Shown here: one piece after another, positions 53,658 to 62,900 of the stretch
How the letters are laid out: the number at the start of each line of letters is the position of its first letter
How positions within the stretch are numbered: the stretch's first letter is position 1
Assembly: GCF_004345705.1 (NCBI RefSeq)
Contig: NZ_SLWV01000010.1
Coordinates: 44,579-108,578, forward strand
Origin: Marinisporobacter balticus
GTDB lineage: Bacteria; Bacillota; Clostridia; Peptostreptococcales; Thermotaleaceae
Reading direction: 5' to 3'
Length of the DNA stretch: 64,000 bases
Notes under the pieces: model-generated
What the model was told of the DNA's origin: nothing
The model's database searches: none
Seen by the model: only the letters and a program-made list of their open reading frames with translations
Position numbers and translations under genes: made by a program

Positions 53658-53945
53658 TTATTCCTTTAAAAATACTAGTTCTTCACTTGTCATACTTGGT
53701 ATAAATTCAACAATTTCATATTTTGCTACTTCATTTTTATAAAAAGGGTCTTCTTTAACGACGTCCATAAGTAGTTTCTTATCCTTCAGATTTGATAAAA
53801 TAACCCCCCCAATTCTTGGAACCTTTCTTCCCGATGCTATAAATACTCCTTTTTCATACTGTTCTTTTAAATACGTAACGTGTTCTTTAAGATAAACGTC
53901 TACTACCTCAATTTCTTTGATATACGTAAGTGAAATGATAAACAT
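53658..53945 (-). CDS. YciI family protein
   Basis: 95 residues from ATG 53945; an ATG nine bases upstream abuts the GAGAGG site. Dimeric ferredoxin-like fold of the YCII family with HVTYLKEQYEKGVFIASG, the KEDPFYKNEVAKYEIVEF C-terminal pattern, and a histidine in strand/helix 1. Biochemical role unknown. Confidence 0.8.
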   Translation of the reverse strand: MFIISLTYIKEIEVVDVYLKEHVTYLKEQYEKGVFIASGRKVPRIGGVILSNLKDKKLLMDVVKEDPFYKNEVAKYEIVEFIPSMTSEELVFLKE

Positions 53946-54016
53946 GTTCTTCATCCTCTCTTTTTATGATTGTATGATTATTTATGGCAGTAACGAATGT
54001 ATAAAATTAACATTTT

Positions 54017-54637
54017 TCATTCTACATCCTTAAGAAAAACTTTTAATATTAATGCCCAATCTGCTGTTTTCGCCATATCTTCTATTTTAACTTTATTTTC
54101 ATAATCTCCTGCAAACAATCCCCATACTGCAACTTCTTCATCATCTTTAAATTTAATAGTTTCCTTCAATGGAACAGCTCCCCAACTATAGGATTGATCA
54201 AACCGATCGATAAACTTTGTAGAGATAGCAGAACCCCTTTTATCCATTATTACAGTTTTCATTACCATGTTTGGTGCCCATTCTAAATTATCTAATAACC
54301 TTTCTCTCAGAGAAATACTCACTTCCCCATCATATTCACCATCTATAATATAGGTGCCACTCCCCGTTACATCTATCAATTTTCCTTTTTCCCAAACTTC
54401 ATATTTACAACTCATGCCATTTTTATTGCCTTTATATTTCACTTTTACACAACCAGTAGTTAATCCTAAATGAGGTTCTAATTTTTTTGCATCCCCTTCA
54501 AATAAAGATGAAGGCGCTATAGTTACTACTCCAAAACCTGAATGCTCCCCATCAATAGTCTCGGTGCATCCACCTATTAAAAGTAGAAGGCAAATTAATA
54601 AAACATATAGCTTTTTATTTAGATAATCCCATGTCAT
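54017..54637 (-). CDS. hypothetical lipoprotein
   Basis: 206 residues from ATG 54637, which has GAGGGGGGAA upstream. Signal peptide with lipobox LIGGC and acylation Cys at about residue 24. The mature part is beta-rich and includes YKGNKNGMSCKYEVWEKGKL and a WGAVPLKE segment. I recognise no domain; the pattern recalls small secreted beta-sandwich proteins. Immediately downstream of the OadB-motif protein, so probably co-transcribed. Confidence 0.75.
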   Translation of the reverse strand: MTWDYLNKKLYVLLICLLLLIGGCTETIDGEHSGFGVVTIAPSSLFEGDAKKLEPHLGLTTGCVKVKYKGNKNGMSCKYEVWEKGKLIDVTGSGTYIIDGEYDGEVSISLRERLLDNLEWAPNMVMKTVIMDKRGSAISTKFIDRFDQSYSWGAVPLKETIKFKDDEEVAVWGLFAGDYENKVKIEDMAKTADWALILKVFLKDVE

Positions 54638-54676
54638 TACTTCCCCCCTCACACTCCCAGCTAAAATCAATTAATA

Positions 54677-54952
54677 TTAATGTTTTTGAAGATGCCTTAT
54701 AGGTATATATAATGCTACCAACACAATCCAAACAATGAAATACGTAATAATCATAGAGTTAATTGATCCAGCCAAGAAAATTACCGTTGGCCCATCAGCT
54801 CCTCCAATGATTCCTATGCTTGAAGCAGCATTCTGATTAAATAATAGTTCATCGAACACTCCAATTACTGGACTCAAAACAACAATCCCTACAATAATGG
54901 TTGATACAATTATGTGCAATTTGAAACTCCATCCATTTTTTAAGAAACGCAT
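54677..54952 (-). CDS. small membrane protein with an OadB-type GGADGPT motif
   Basis: 91 residues with two membrane segments (about 13-33 and 60-83). Between them lies SIGIIGGADGPTVIFLAG, closely like the conserved ion-site segment of the beta subunits of sodium-translocating decarboxylases (OadB/GcdB), which are more than 350 residues long. This is either a stand-alone minimal protein family or a fragment; it has its own ATG with a GGAGG-type site (AGGAGGGG) and a normal stop, which favours an intact small gene. Function unknown. Confidence 0.7.
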   Translation of the reverse strand: MRFLKNGWSFKLHIIVSTIIVGIVVLSPVIGVFDELLFNQNAASSIGIIGGADGPTVIFLAGSINSMIITYFIVWIVLVALYIPIRHLQKH

Positions 54953-55018
54953 ATTCCCCTCCTAGTATGTTATATATTTTTTTTCTATTTTTTAGATGAT
55001 ATGCATATTATTTATACC

Positions 55019-55111
55019 CTATCCCACACTACTCATAAATCCATTAATAAATAAAACATATGTCCCATTAAACAAGAAATACTTAAGCAGTTCATTAAAA
55101 GTCCTGTTCAT
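55019..55111 (-). CDS. candidate 30-residue peptide or remnant
   Basis: ATG 55111 follows AAGGAA by six bases and gives a 30-residue peptide with a hydrophobic centre (YFLFNGTYVLFINGF). The same frame is open upstream without a start to about 55213 and reads like a basic protein tail, so it may be the end of a decayed gene. It lies in the 437-base gap 54953-55390. Confidence 0.25.
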   Translation of the reverse strand: MNRTFNELLKYFLFNGTYVLFINGFMSSVG

Positions 55112-55221
55112 GAACATTTCCTTATGATACTTTCTTACAGCTTTTTTATTGGGTGGTCCTAGCTTACTAACGGGTAGAAGTTTTATGGAATAATTTTCAC
55201 TTCCCTTACTTATATTTTAAA

Positions 55222-55246
55222 CAAAGCAAAGCAAAGCAAAGCAAAG
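55222..55246. repeat. pentanucleotide microsatellite (CAAAG)x5
   Basis: Five perfect CAAAG units in the intergenic region downstream of cysS. Not in a coding sequence I can support. Confidence 0.95.
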
Positions 55247-55317
55247 ATTTTATCAAACGCTGTAATGAAAAGTAAATATTTCTTTTATCCTAACATGAAT
55301 AAAAATAATTTTTTACC

Positions 55318-55375
55318 CATAAAAAACTGTTGTTGCCTTAAAAAGTTCCCCGTCCTTAAGTCAACAACAGTTTTG
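55318..55375 (-). terminator. terminator of the gltX-cysE-cysS unit
   Basis: Stem ACTGTTGTTG/CAACAACAGT (55362-55371 with 55326-55335), extended by AAA/TTT and inner CTTAA/TTAAG pairs, then TTTTTT on the minus strand; 16 bases after the cysS stop. Confidence 0.88.
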
Positions 55376-55390
55376 CTCTTTAATCGTCTT

Positions 55391-56788
55391 CTATTTTTTA
55401 ATACTCCATTTTGTTCCTTGTGGTGTATCCTCTAGAATAATCCCTCTTTCTTTCAAGTCATCTCTTATTTTATCTGATAATGCAAAGTCTTTATTTTTTC
55501 TTGCTTCTAATCTTTGTTGTACCAGCTTTTCAATTTCTTCATCTAACGCTTCGTCTTTTTTTGTTAAAAGATTTAAGACATCTGAAAGCTCCATAAATAA
55601 AGTATAACTTTTCTCTACAAATACTTTTGAAGCTTTTTCATTCACATTCGAATTGATTTCTTTCACCAATTCAAAGATCGCAGCAATACCATCTGCTGTA
55701 TTTAAATCATCATCCATTGCAGCAATGAATTTTTCCCTATATTTTTCAAATCCTTCTAATTTTATTTTCTCTTCTTGATGTATATTTTCATCTATAGCAT
55801 TCTTTAATAAATGCTCTAGGTTGTTTTTTGCATTATATAATCTTTCTAATCCATTTTTCGCTTGGTCTACAAGTTCTCTACTAAAATTGATTGGATTTCT
55901 GTATTGTGCAGATAATAAGAAGAAACGAATCACTTCTCCATCAAATTCTTTTAGTACATCTCTTACTGTAAAGAAATTTCCCTTTGATTTAGACATTTTT
56001 TCATTGTTAATGGTAATATATCCATTATGAACCCAATAGTTTGCAAATGGTTTCCCAGTGCATGCTTCACTTTGGGCAATCTCATTTTCATGATGTGGGA
56101 AAATCAAATCTTGTCCTCCTGCGTGGATATCTATGGTTTCTCCTAAATACTTCGTAGACATTACAGAACACTCAATATGCCATCCTGGTCTACCTTTTCC
56201 AAAGGGACTATCCCATGCAATTTCTGAAGCCTTTTGGCTTTTCCATAAAGCAAAATCCATCGGACTTTTTTTTACTTCATTCACTTGAATCCTTGCGCCC
56301 ACTTCCAAATCTTCTATACTTTGTTTTGATAATTTTCCATACGCTTCAAATTTGGTTGTATCATAGTATACATCCCCATTTATTTCATATGCATATCCTT
56401 TATTCACAAGTTTTTGCACAAAGGTAATGATTTCTTGTATATTTTCTGTTACCTTCGGATGTACATCTGCTTTTTTAACCCCTATTGCCGCTGCATCTTT
56501 AAAATATTCTTCAATATATCTTTCACTTAATTCATTAGGGGTGGTTCCTTCTTCCTTTGCACGATTGATGATTTTATCATCTACGTCTGTAAAGTTTTGC
56601 ACAAATTTCACTTTGTACCCTCTATACGTTAAATATCTTCTTAGGGTATCAAATACAACAAATGGTCTTGCATTTCCAATATGAAAATAGTTATATACAG
56701 TTGGGCCACAAGCATAGACCTTCACTTCATTTGGATTCATTGGAATAAATTCTTCTTTTTTTCTTGTAAGTGTGTTATATAGCCTCAT
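55391..56788 (-). CDS. cysS: cysteinyl-tRNA synthetase
   Basis: 465 residues. Zinc/HIGH region CGPTVYNYFHIGNARPF, zinc ligands in HIECSVMS and HHENEIAQSE, KMSKS loop EKMSKSKGNF. ATG 56788 overlaps the cysE end by 14 bases. Regulated with cysE by the upstream T-box. Confidence 0.97.
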   Translation of the reverse strand: MRLYNTLTRKKEEFIPMNPNEVKVYACGPTVYNYFHIGNARPFVVFDTLRRYLTYRGYKVKFVQNFTDVDDKIINRAKEEGTTPNELSERYIEEYFKDAAAIGVKKADVHPKVTENIQEIITFVQKLVNKGYAYEINGDVYYDTTKFEAYGKLSKQSIEDLEVGARIQVNEVKKSPMDFALWKSQKASEIAWDSPFGKGRPGWHIECSVMSTKYLGETIDIHAGGQDLIFPHHENEIAQSEACTGKPFANYWVHNGYITINNEKMSKSKGNFFTVRDVLKEFDGEVIRFFLLSAQYRNPINFSRELVDQAKNGLERLYNAKNNLEHLLKNAIDENIHQEEKIKLEGFEKYREKFIAAMDDDLNTADGIAAIFELVKEINSNVNEKASKVFVEKSYTLFMELSDVLNLLTKKDEALDEEIEKLVQQRLEARKNKDFALSDKIRDDLKERGIILEDTPQGTKWSIKK

Positions 56789-57452
56789 TTTTCTTTTCCC
56801 CCTCTTGCATTTTTGCTTCTAAATAACTAATTCTTTTTCTTAAACATTCAAGTTCTTGCGCGATTGGATCTGGCAAATGAATTTGATCTAGATCAATATC
56901 GGGTTTATGCATACTTCTTACCTTAACATTATCTTTTATAACGATATGTCCTGGCACCCCTACTACTGTACAATTTGGCGGGACTTCTTTAAGAACAATG
57001 GAACCTGATCCTATTTTTGAATTATCTCCAACTTTAAAAGGTCCTAATACTTTGGCCCCACTGCTTATTACTACGTTATTTCCTATTGTAGGATGTCTTT
57101 TTCCACTCTCTTTTCCTGTTCCTCCTAATGTAGCACCTTGATAGATGGTTACATCATCTCCTATCTCTGTTGTCTCTCCAATCACTACACCCATTCCATG
57201 ATCTATAAAAAACCGCTTTCCTATTTTTGCACCTGGATGTATTTCTATCCCTGTAAAAAATCTAGCGATTTGAGATGTAAGTCTAGCAAGTACTACAAAT
57301 CCTCTATTATATAAGGTGTGGGCAATCTTATGACTAATCATACTATGGATGCATGGATAGCATAAAAACACTTCTATTTTACTCTTTGCCGCTGGGTCTC
57401 TTTCTAAAACAGCTTGCATATCTTCATTAATCTCTCTTAAAAATTTTAACAT
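56775..57452 (-). CDS. cysE: serine O-acetyltransferase
   Basis: 225 residues from ATG 57452 (AAAGGAGAAC upstream); the frame to 57554 overlaps the T-box terminator. N-terminal helical domain, then left-handed beta-helix hexapeptide repeats (IGKRFFIDHGMGVVIGETTEIGDDV) with catalytic HHG-type histidine in DHGMG and GGTGKESGKRHPTIG loop. Makes O-acetylserine, the cysteine precursor. Pairs with cysS so that Cys supply and charging respond together. Confidence 0.95.
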   Translation of the reverse strand: MLKFLREINEDMQAVLERDPAAKSKIEVFLCYPCIHSMISHKIAHTLYNRGFVVLARLTSQIARFFTGIEIHPGAKIGKRFFIDHGMGVVIGETTEIGDDVTIYQGATLGGTGKESGKRHPTIGNNVVISSGAKVLGPFKVGDNSKIGSGSIVLKEVPPNCTVVGVPGHIVIKDNVKVRSMHKPDIDLDQIHLPDPIAQELECLRKRISYLEAKMQEGEKKNEAI

Positions 57453-57492
57453 ATCTTGTTCTCCTTTCCAATATGATAAGTGGTAATAGTTG

Positions 57493-57730
57493 TAAGTAAA
57501 AACCGCGAAACCTATCGTCTCTCTATACAGAGACGATAGATTTCGCGGTTCCACTCTGCTTGGGATTTCTCCCCAGCTTTTAATGCATATAACGGTGCTT
57601 ACCGGTTGTGCCTACTTAAAATTTCGGACAACTGCTCATAGGTGCATTTGGGTTTAAATAACGCTTAAGCTACTCTCAGCCGGTGATAGCTTTTCTCTGT
57701 TAGGCTCTTTAAACTTACTCTCCTAATCCC
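57493..57730 (-). promoter_or_regulatory. T-box riboswitch (tRNA-Cys) controlling cysE-cysS
   Basis: Minus-strand leader with T-box variant AGTGGAACCGCG (57544-57555). Specifier region reads AAA-UGC-ACC, with UGC at 57644-57646, a cysteine codon. The terminator is an unusually long stem, AACCGCGAAA and CTATCGTCTCT paired with their complements (57501-57522 with 57529-57550), followed by TTTTTACTT; it includes the CCGCG of the T-box itself. Lies between gltX and cysE as in Bacillus. Confidence 0.9.
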
Positions 57731-57735
57731 TGCAT

Positions 57736-59220
57736 TTACTTATTTAATAAGTGTGTTTTTACATATTCTATGCGACGCAGTATGTTTTGTTTCCCTAAAA
57801 CTTTCATCATTAAGTTTAGATCAGGACCATGTACTTCTCCTGTTAATGCCACTCTGATTGGCATAAAAAGATTTTTACCTTTGTATCCTGTTTCCTTTTG
57901 TATCGCTTTTAATGTAGTTTTTCCAAATGCCTCGTCAATCACTTCAGCTTCTTCTACCTTTTGCACAAATACATCTAGTAAATGTGGTAGATGCTCAAGT
58001 TTTAATATTTCCTGCGCATTTTCATCTTCAGGCGCAATTTCTGTTTTGAAGAAAATATCTACTTTTTCTATGATTTCACCAGCATAAGAAAGTCGGTCTT
58101 TTAATAATTGTACCATATCTTTTAACCATTCGTACTTTTCTTTTGCTTCTTTTTCTGTAATATATCCCGCCTTTATAAGATGCGGGATTGCTAAGTCAGT
58201 AATACGAGCGTTTTCGCCCTCTTTCATATAATGTGCATCGATCCAATTTAATTTATCTGTATCAAATACACCCCCACTTTTAGAAACTCTTTCTAATGAG
58301 AATTTTTCAATTAATTCTTCCATAGAAAAAATTTCTTGGTTGTCTTCAGGACTCCATCCAACAAGCGCTAAATAATTTACGAGTCCTTCTGGCAGATATC
58401 CTTTCTTTTTGAAGTCTTCTGCCGCAACATCTCCTTGTCTTTTGCTTAGTTTCTTTCTATCTCTATTTAAAATATTTGGAAGATGTACAAATTTTGGTGC
58501 TTCCCAACCAAACACTTCATACATATATACATGTTTGGGTGTAGAAGGCACCCATTCTTCACCACGAATTACGTGGGTAATGCCCATTAAATGATCATCC
58601 ACAATCACTGCAAAATGATACGTTGGATATCCATCTGTTTTCATTAATACTTGATCATCTAAATCATCTGTATTTACAACTACCTTTCCTCTGACCATAT
58701 CTTCAAAAACTACATCATGATTCTTTGGAAGTTTTAATCTTACTACATGATCTTCACCATTTGCAATACGCTTTTTAGCTTCTTCTATTGAAACGGCTCT
58801 ACAATGTCCATCATATTTTGCAGTCTCACCATGCGTTTTTTGCTCGTCTCTTACTACATCTAATCTTTCCTTTGAACAGAAACAATAGTAAGCATGGCCA
58901 TTTTCAATCATTTTATCTATGTATTCTTTATAAATATCTAACCGCTCTGATTGAATATAAGGACCATATTCACCTTTTTGAACAAGTTTTCCATCCTCAA
59001 GTACTACGCCTTCATCATGTTCAATACCAGCCCACTTAAGCGCTTCAATCATATTTTCTATTGCACCTTCAACATATCTGCTTTGATCTGTATCTTCTAC
59101 CCTTAATATATATTTGCCTCCATTTTGTTTTGCAAACAAATAATTATATAGGGCAGTTCTTAAACTTCCTATATGTACAAACCCCGTAGGACTTGGTGCA
59201 AAGCGAACTCTTACTGTCAT
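57736..59220 (-). CDS. gltX: glutamyl-tRNA synthetase
   Basis: 494 residues. Class I motifs FAPSPTGFVHIGSLRT at the N-terminus and KLSKRQGD near 250; zinc-like cysteines CFCSKE near 110. AGGAGG directly upstream of ATG. Transcription probably continues into the cysE T-box leader, as no separate promoter is evident between them. Confidence 0.97.
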   Translation of the reverse strand: MTVRVRFAPSPTGFVHIGSLRTALYNYLFAKQNGGKYILRVEDTDQSRYVEGAIENMIEALKWAGIEHDEGVVLEDGKLVQKGEYGPYIQSERLDIYKEYIDKMIENGHAYYCFCSKERLDVVRDEQKTHGETAKYDGHCRAVSIEEAKKRIANGEDHVVRLKLPKNHDVVFEDMVRGKVVVNTDDLDDQVLMKTDGYPTYHFAVIVDDHLMGITHVIRGEEWVPSTPKHVYMYEVFGWEAPKFVHLPNILNRDRKKLSKRQGDVAAEDFKKKGYLPEGLVNYLALVGWSPEDNQEIFSMEELIEKFSLERVSKSGGVFDTDKLNWIDAHYMKEGENARITDLAIPHLIKAGYITEKEAKEKYEWLKDMVQLLKDRLSYAGEIIEKVDIFFKTEIAPEDENAQEILKLEHLPHLLDVFVQKVEEAEVIDEAFGKTTLKAIQKETGYKGKNLFMPIRVALTGEVHGPDLNLMMKVLGKQNILRRIEYVKTHLLNK

Positions 59221-59259
59221 CCTATTTCCTCCTAATTTAAAAACTTTTTATATTCATTC

Positions 59260-59288
59260 ATTATATCTAAAAACACTTCACTTATCAA
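59260..59288 (-). promoter_or_regulatory. consensus-like promoter of gltX
   Basis: TTGATA (59283-59288) and TATAAT (59260-59265) on the minus strand, 17-base spacer, about 40 bases before the gltX start. Confidence 0.82.
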
Positions 59289-59447
59289 CATTTTTACCTT
59301 TATGCGCGCCAGCTATCCCATAAAATATAATTTTACCGATAACGTTTAACAAATATTTTTTATTAAATCATAGGTTAGACACGCCTTAGATATTTTTTAA
59401 TACGATTAGTATTTCTAAAAAACGAGTATATCATTATATTTTTTTGA

Positions 59448-59705
59448 AAGCCCTATGAACTTACTACACCCATTATTGTAGTGGAAGTGGTTTCTCCATC
59501 TAGTAGAAGTCGTGATTATGTTCAAAAGCTTGATCTGTATATGCGGTCCGGGGTAAGAGAGTACTGAATCATCGATCCAATACAAAAGAAAATTCTTCAG
59601 TATACATTTAAAGAGCAAACTATTGAAAGTGTAAATACCTATACTGATATAATACCATCGGCTGTATTTGAGGGATTGAACATCAACCTAGAAGATATAT
59701 TTTAA
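59448..59705 (+). pseudogene. Uma2-family (DUF820) restriction-endonuclease-like gene remnant
   Basis: On the plus strand the frame reads PIIVVEVVSPSSRSRDYVQK, then LDLYMRSGVREY, an in-frame TGA at 59565-59567, then IIDPIQKKILQYTF and ends FEGLNINLEDIF before TAA 59703. This is the C-terminal half of a Uma2 nuclease-fold domain; the stop replaces the Trp normally found in REYWI(V/I)DP. The N-terminal half is absent: a stop lies at 59445. A perfect terminator follows the final stop. The remaining DNA of the 59221-59910 gap holds the gltX promoter and no other gene I can support. Confidence 0.8.
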
Positions 59706-59749
59706 ATAATAAATCAGGTAGAAAGATCTACCTGATTTATTATTTTTTT
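59704..59749 (+). terminator. perfect 19-bp terminator of the Uma2 remnant
   Basis: AAATAATAAATCAGGTAGA pairs completely with TCTACCTGATTTATTATTT (59727-59745), loop AAGA, tail of T. The T-run is on the plus strand, so it belongs to the remnant rather than to the surface-protein gene. Confidence 0.85.
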
Positions 59750-59910
59750 GATCCGTTTTTGTATATTTTAGAAGTTTTTTGACTACTTTTAGGATTCCAT
59801 TATGGCATTATTATTTTTTGTATATTGTGGAATTATACTGTTAGGCTAAATTCAAGCACGCCGGAACATTATAAAATAAATAAGTTTACGGACAGGCACC
59901 ACTACTTTTT

Positions 59911-62900
59911 TTATTCATTAATTAAATTAGCTTTAATTAATAAATTTCTAATTGCTGTAGCTGCCTCTGCATATGTAAAGGTTCCCTTTGGTACTATTTC
60001 TTTGTTTGTTCTTCCATTAAATACGCCTGCACTTAAAGTTTCCTTCACAGCCTCGTATGCCCATTTTGAAACTTCTTCTTTGTCTTTGTAGCTTTCTATT
60101 CTATCTTCATCTGTACTTTTAAGTTGTACGATATCTATTGCTTTTGCATACATTACCATTGCTTCTTCTCTACTTATTTTTGCATTTGGTTTAAATGTAC
60201 CATCTGGATATCCTTTAATGATACCGTATTCTACAGCTGCTGTGATTCCATCAGCAAATTCATCTGTTACTTTTACATCACTAAATTGATCTTCTTTCGC
60301 TATTTGTGTTCTATAAACTCCAATTGCTTTTGTAATATATTCTGCAAAATCCGCTCTTGTAATATCTTCATCTGGCATAAAATTTTCTGGATTCTTAATA
60401 ATTAGTCTTGATGCCATATCGTTCACACTTTCTTTTGACCAATGATTTTCTACCGATTCCACTGTGATTGGATTCCAAATGACAGAGTAATTTGAATTCG
60501 TCAATGAATTTATTCTTGCAAAATATACTTGTTCTGTATGATATACATCTGTTGGAACATGCGACAATGTACCATCTAAGTTATATACTATACCTGTTGT
60601 AATTTTGCTTGAATCAATATCTTCTGGTATTTCTATCAATCTTTCTACATACTGACTAAACTTAGAAATCTCTACTTCGTTTTCTTCTCCATTTTCTGAG
60701 GTTGTTTTAGCTACTACTTTAAATTCTACTGGGGGCGCAACGATTCCATAATTGTTTTGTTTTGCTTTTTTTGTTATTTCATCTACAATCGCTTCGGTTG
60801 CTTTTTCTATTCTTACTTCAACTTTTATTTGTTTTAATGATTCGTTTTTTACACCTAATCTGCTAGCTACTTTTTCTATTCCAATTTCTTTTGCTGGAAT
60901 ACTATAACTTAATCCTTTTACTTTGACAAGTAGTTTAAACTCATGTGCATCCATATTTTTTATGATGTCACCTGTCAATGCTGTAGTAATTTTATCTGCA
61001 TTTTCATAAGCCACAGGTATTTCTATAACATTGTTAATTTCTTTTTTATTTTCATCTGTTAGATTAAGTTGCTCTTTTATAACTTCTTCAATCTTTTTAT
61101 TAACTACTTCTGCATTCACAATTAATGCTACTTCTTTCTTGCCTTTTTCTTCCTTGACTATTTCTTTTCCCGCTGTTTGTTCTTGTCCATTCACAATTAC
61201 TTTAATACCTGTTTCTTTATTTTGAGATGTTGGACTTGAACCTCCACCCGAACTTGAATCTCCACTAGATTTTTTTACCCATTTTGCATACAATGTTATA
61301 TCGCTTGTTACTGTGTCTGTACCAAAATTCCATTTGTTTGTATAGCTTGCTTCTTTGTACCATCCATCAAATGTATAGCCACTTCTTGTCGATGCTGTTG
61401 GAGCTGTTATCGTTCCACCTTCACTGACATTTCTTATATTAGGTACTGTACTTCCGCCTTGGGAATCAAATTCTACTGTATAGGTTATTGTTGATGGTGT
61501 AACATTTATCTCATTAGAAAATCCACTTTCTCCATCTGCATTGTTAGCTTTCACTTTAAATGCGTATTGTGTCCCATTATTAAGACCTGTTGCATGATAG
61601 CTGTATACATAATCACTAACTGTATAAACTGCATCGGCTACTACCATTGAATCCTTATAAACAATGTATCCTGTCGCTCCTGAAACTTCATCCCATTGAA
61701 TCGTTGCATATCCATCTCCTGATCCTCCTAGGCTGATTTCTGGAGCCGATGGTGCTGATAATGGTATTTCTGTCCATTTTGCATACAGTATTATATCGCT
61801 TGTTACTGTGTCTGTACCAAAATTCCATTTGTTTGTATAGCTTTCTTCTTTGTACCAATCATCAAATGTATAGCCACTTTTTGTTGGGGCTGTTGGCTCT
61901 GTTATGGTTGCATCTTCACTGACATTTCTTATACTGTGTACTGTACTTCCGCCTTGGGAATCAAATGCTACTGTATAGGTTATTGCTGGTGGTGCTGCTG
62001 ATGGTGTAACATTTATCTCATTAGAAAATCCACTTTCTCCACCTGCATTGTTAGCTTTCACTTTAAATGCGTATTGTGTCCCGTTATTAAGACCTGTTGC
62101 ATGATAACTATATACATAATCACTAACTGTATAAACTGCATCAGCTACTACCATTGAATCCTTATAAACAATGTATCCTGTCGCTCCTGAAACTTCATCC
62201 CATTGAATCGTTGCATATCCATCTCCTGATCCTCCTAAGCTGATTTCTGGAGCCGATGGTGCTGATAATGGTATTTCTGTCCATTTTGCATACAGTATTA
62301 TATCGCTTGTTACTGTGTCTGTACCAAAATTCCATTTGTTTGTATAGCTTTCTTCTTTGTACCAATCATCAAATGTATAGCCACTTTTTGTTGGGGCTGT
62401 TGGCTCTGTTATGGTTGCATCTTCGCTTACATCTGTTATGTCGGATACCGCACTGCCACCTTTAGAATCAAATGCTACTGTATAGGTTGGTGGTATTATT
62501 AATGTTGGATAACCTGAATTAACGGCTGAATCTTGTTGCCAAAAATACCAATCTGAATTTGAACCTCTACCAGTATTCAACCTATTAACTAAGGGTCCTT
62601 CAACTTCACCTGGTGAACCTGCCATTTCTGCTGCTTGTATTCCATATGCAGCCCCTGTACCAGATCCAATACCTGTAGCAATTTGTAAACTGCCATCTAC
62701 TGTCTGGTCTGTATTGACATTATAATATCCAGTTACCGTTCCTCCATTCTCATTGACGCCTACTAGCCCTCCTACATTGGCACCACTAGCTCCTGTTACA
62801 TCCCCTGTTGCATAACTGTTATTGATTGTTCCAGAAATACTATTATAGGATACTAGTCCTCCTAATTTGGCTGTTGTTCCTCCTGTTACATCCCCTATTG

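Noticed and set aside
59415..59618. 67-residue minus-strand open frame
   Set aside because: Antisense to the Uma2 remnant; no site and no recognisable protein.
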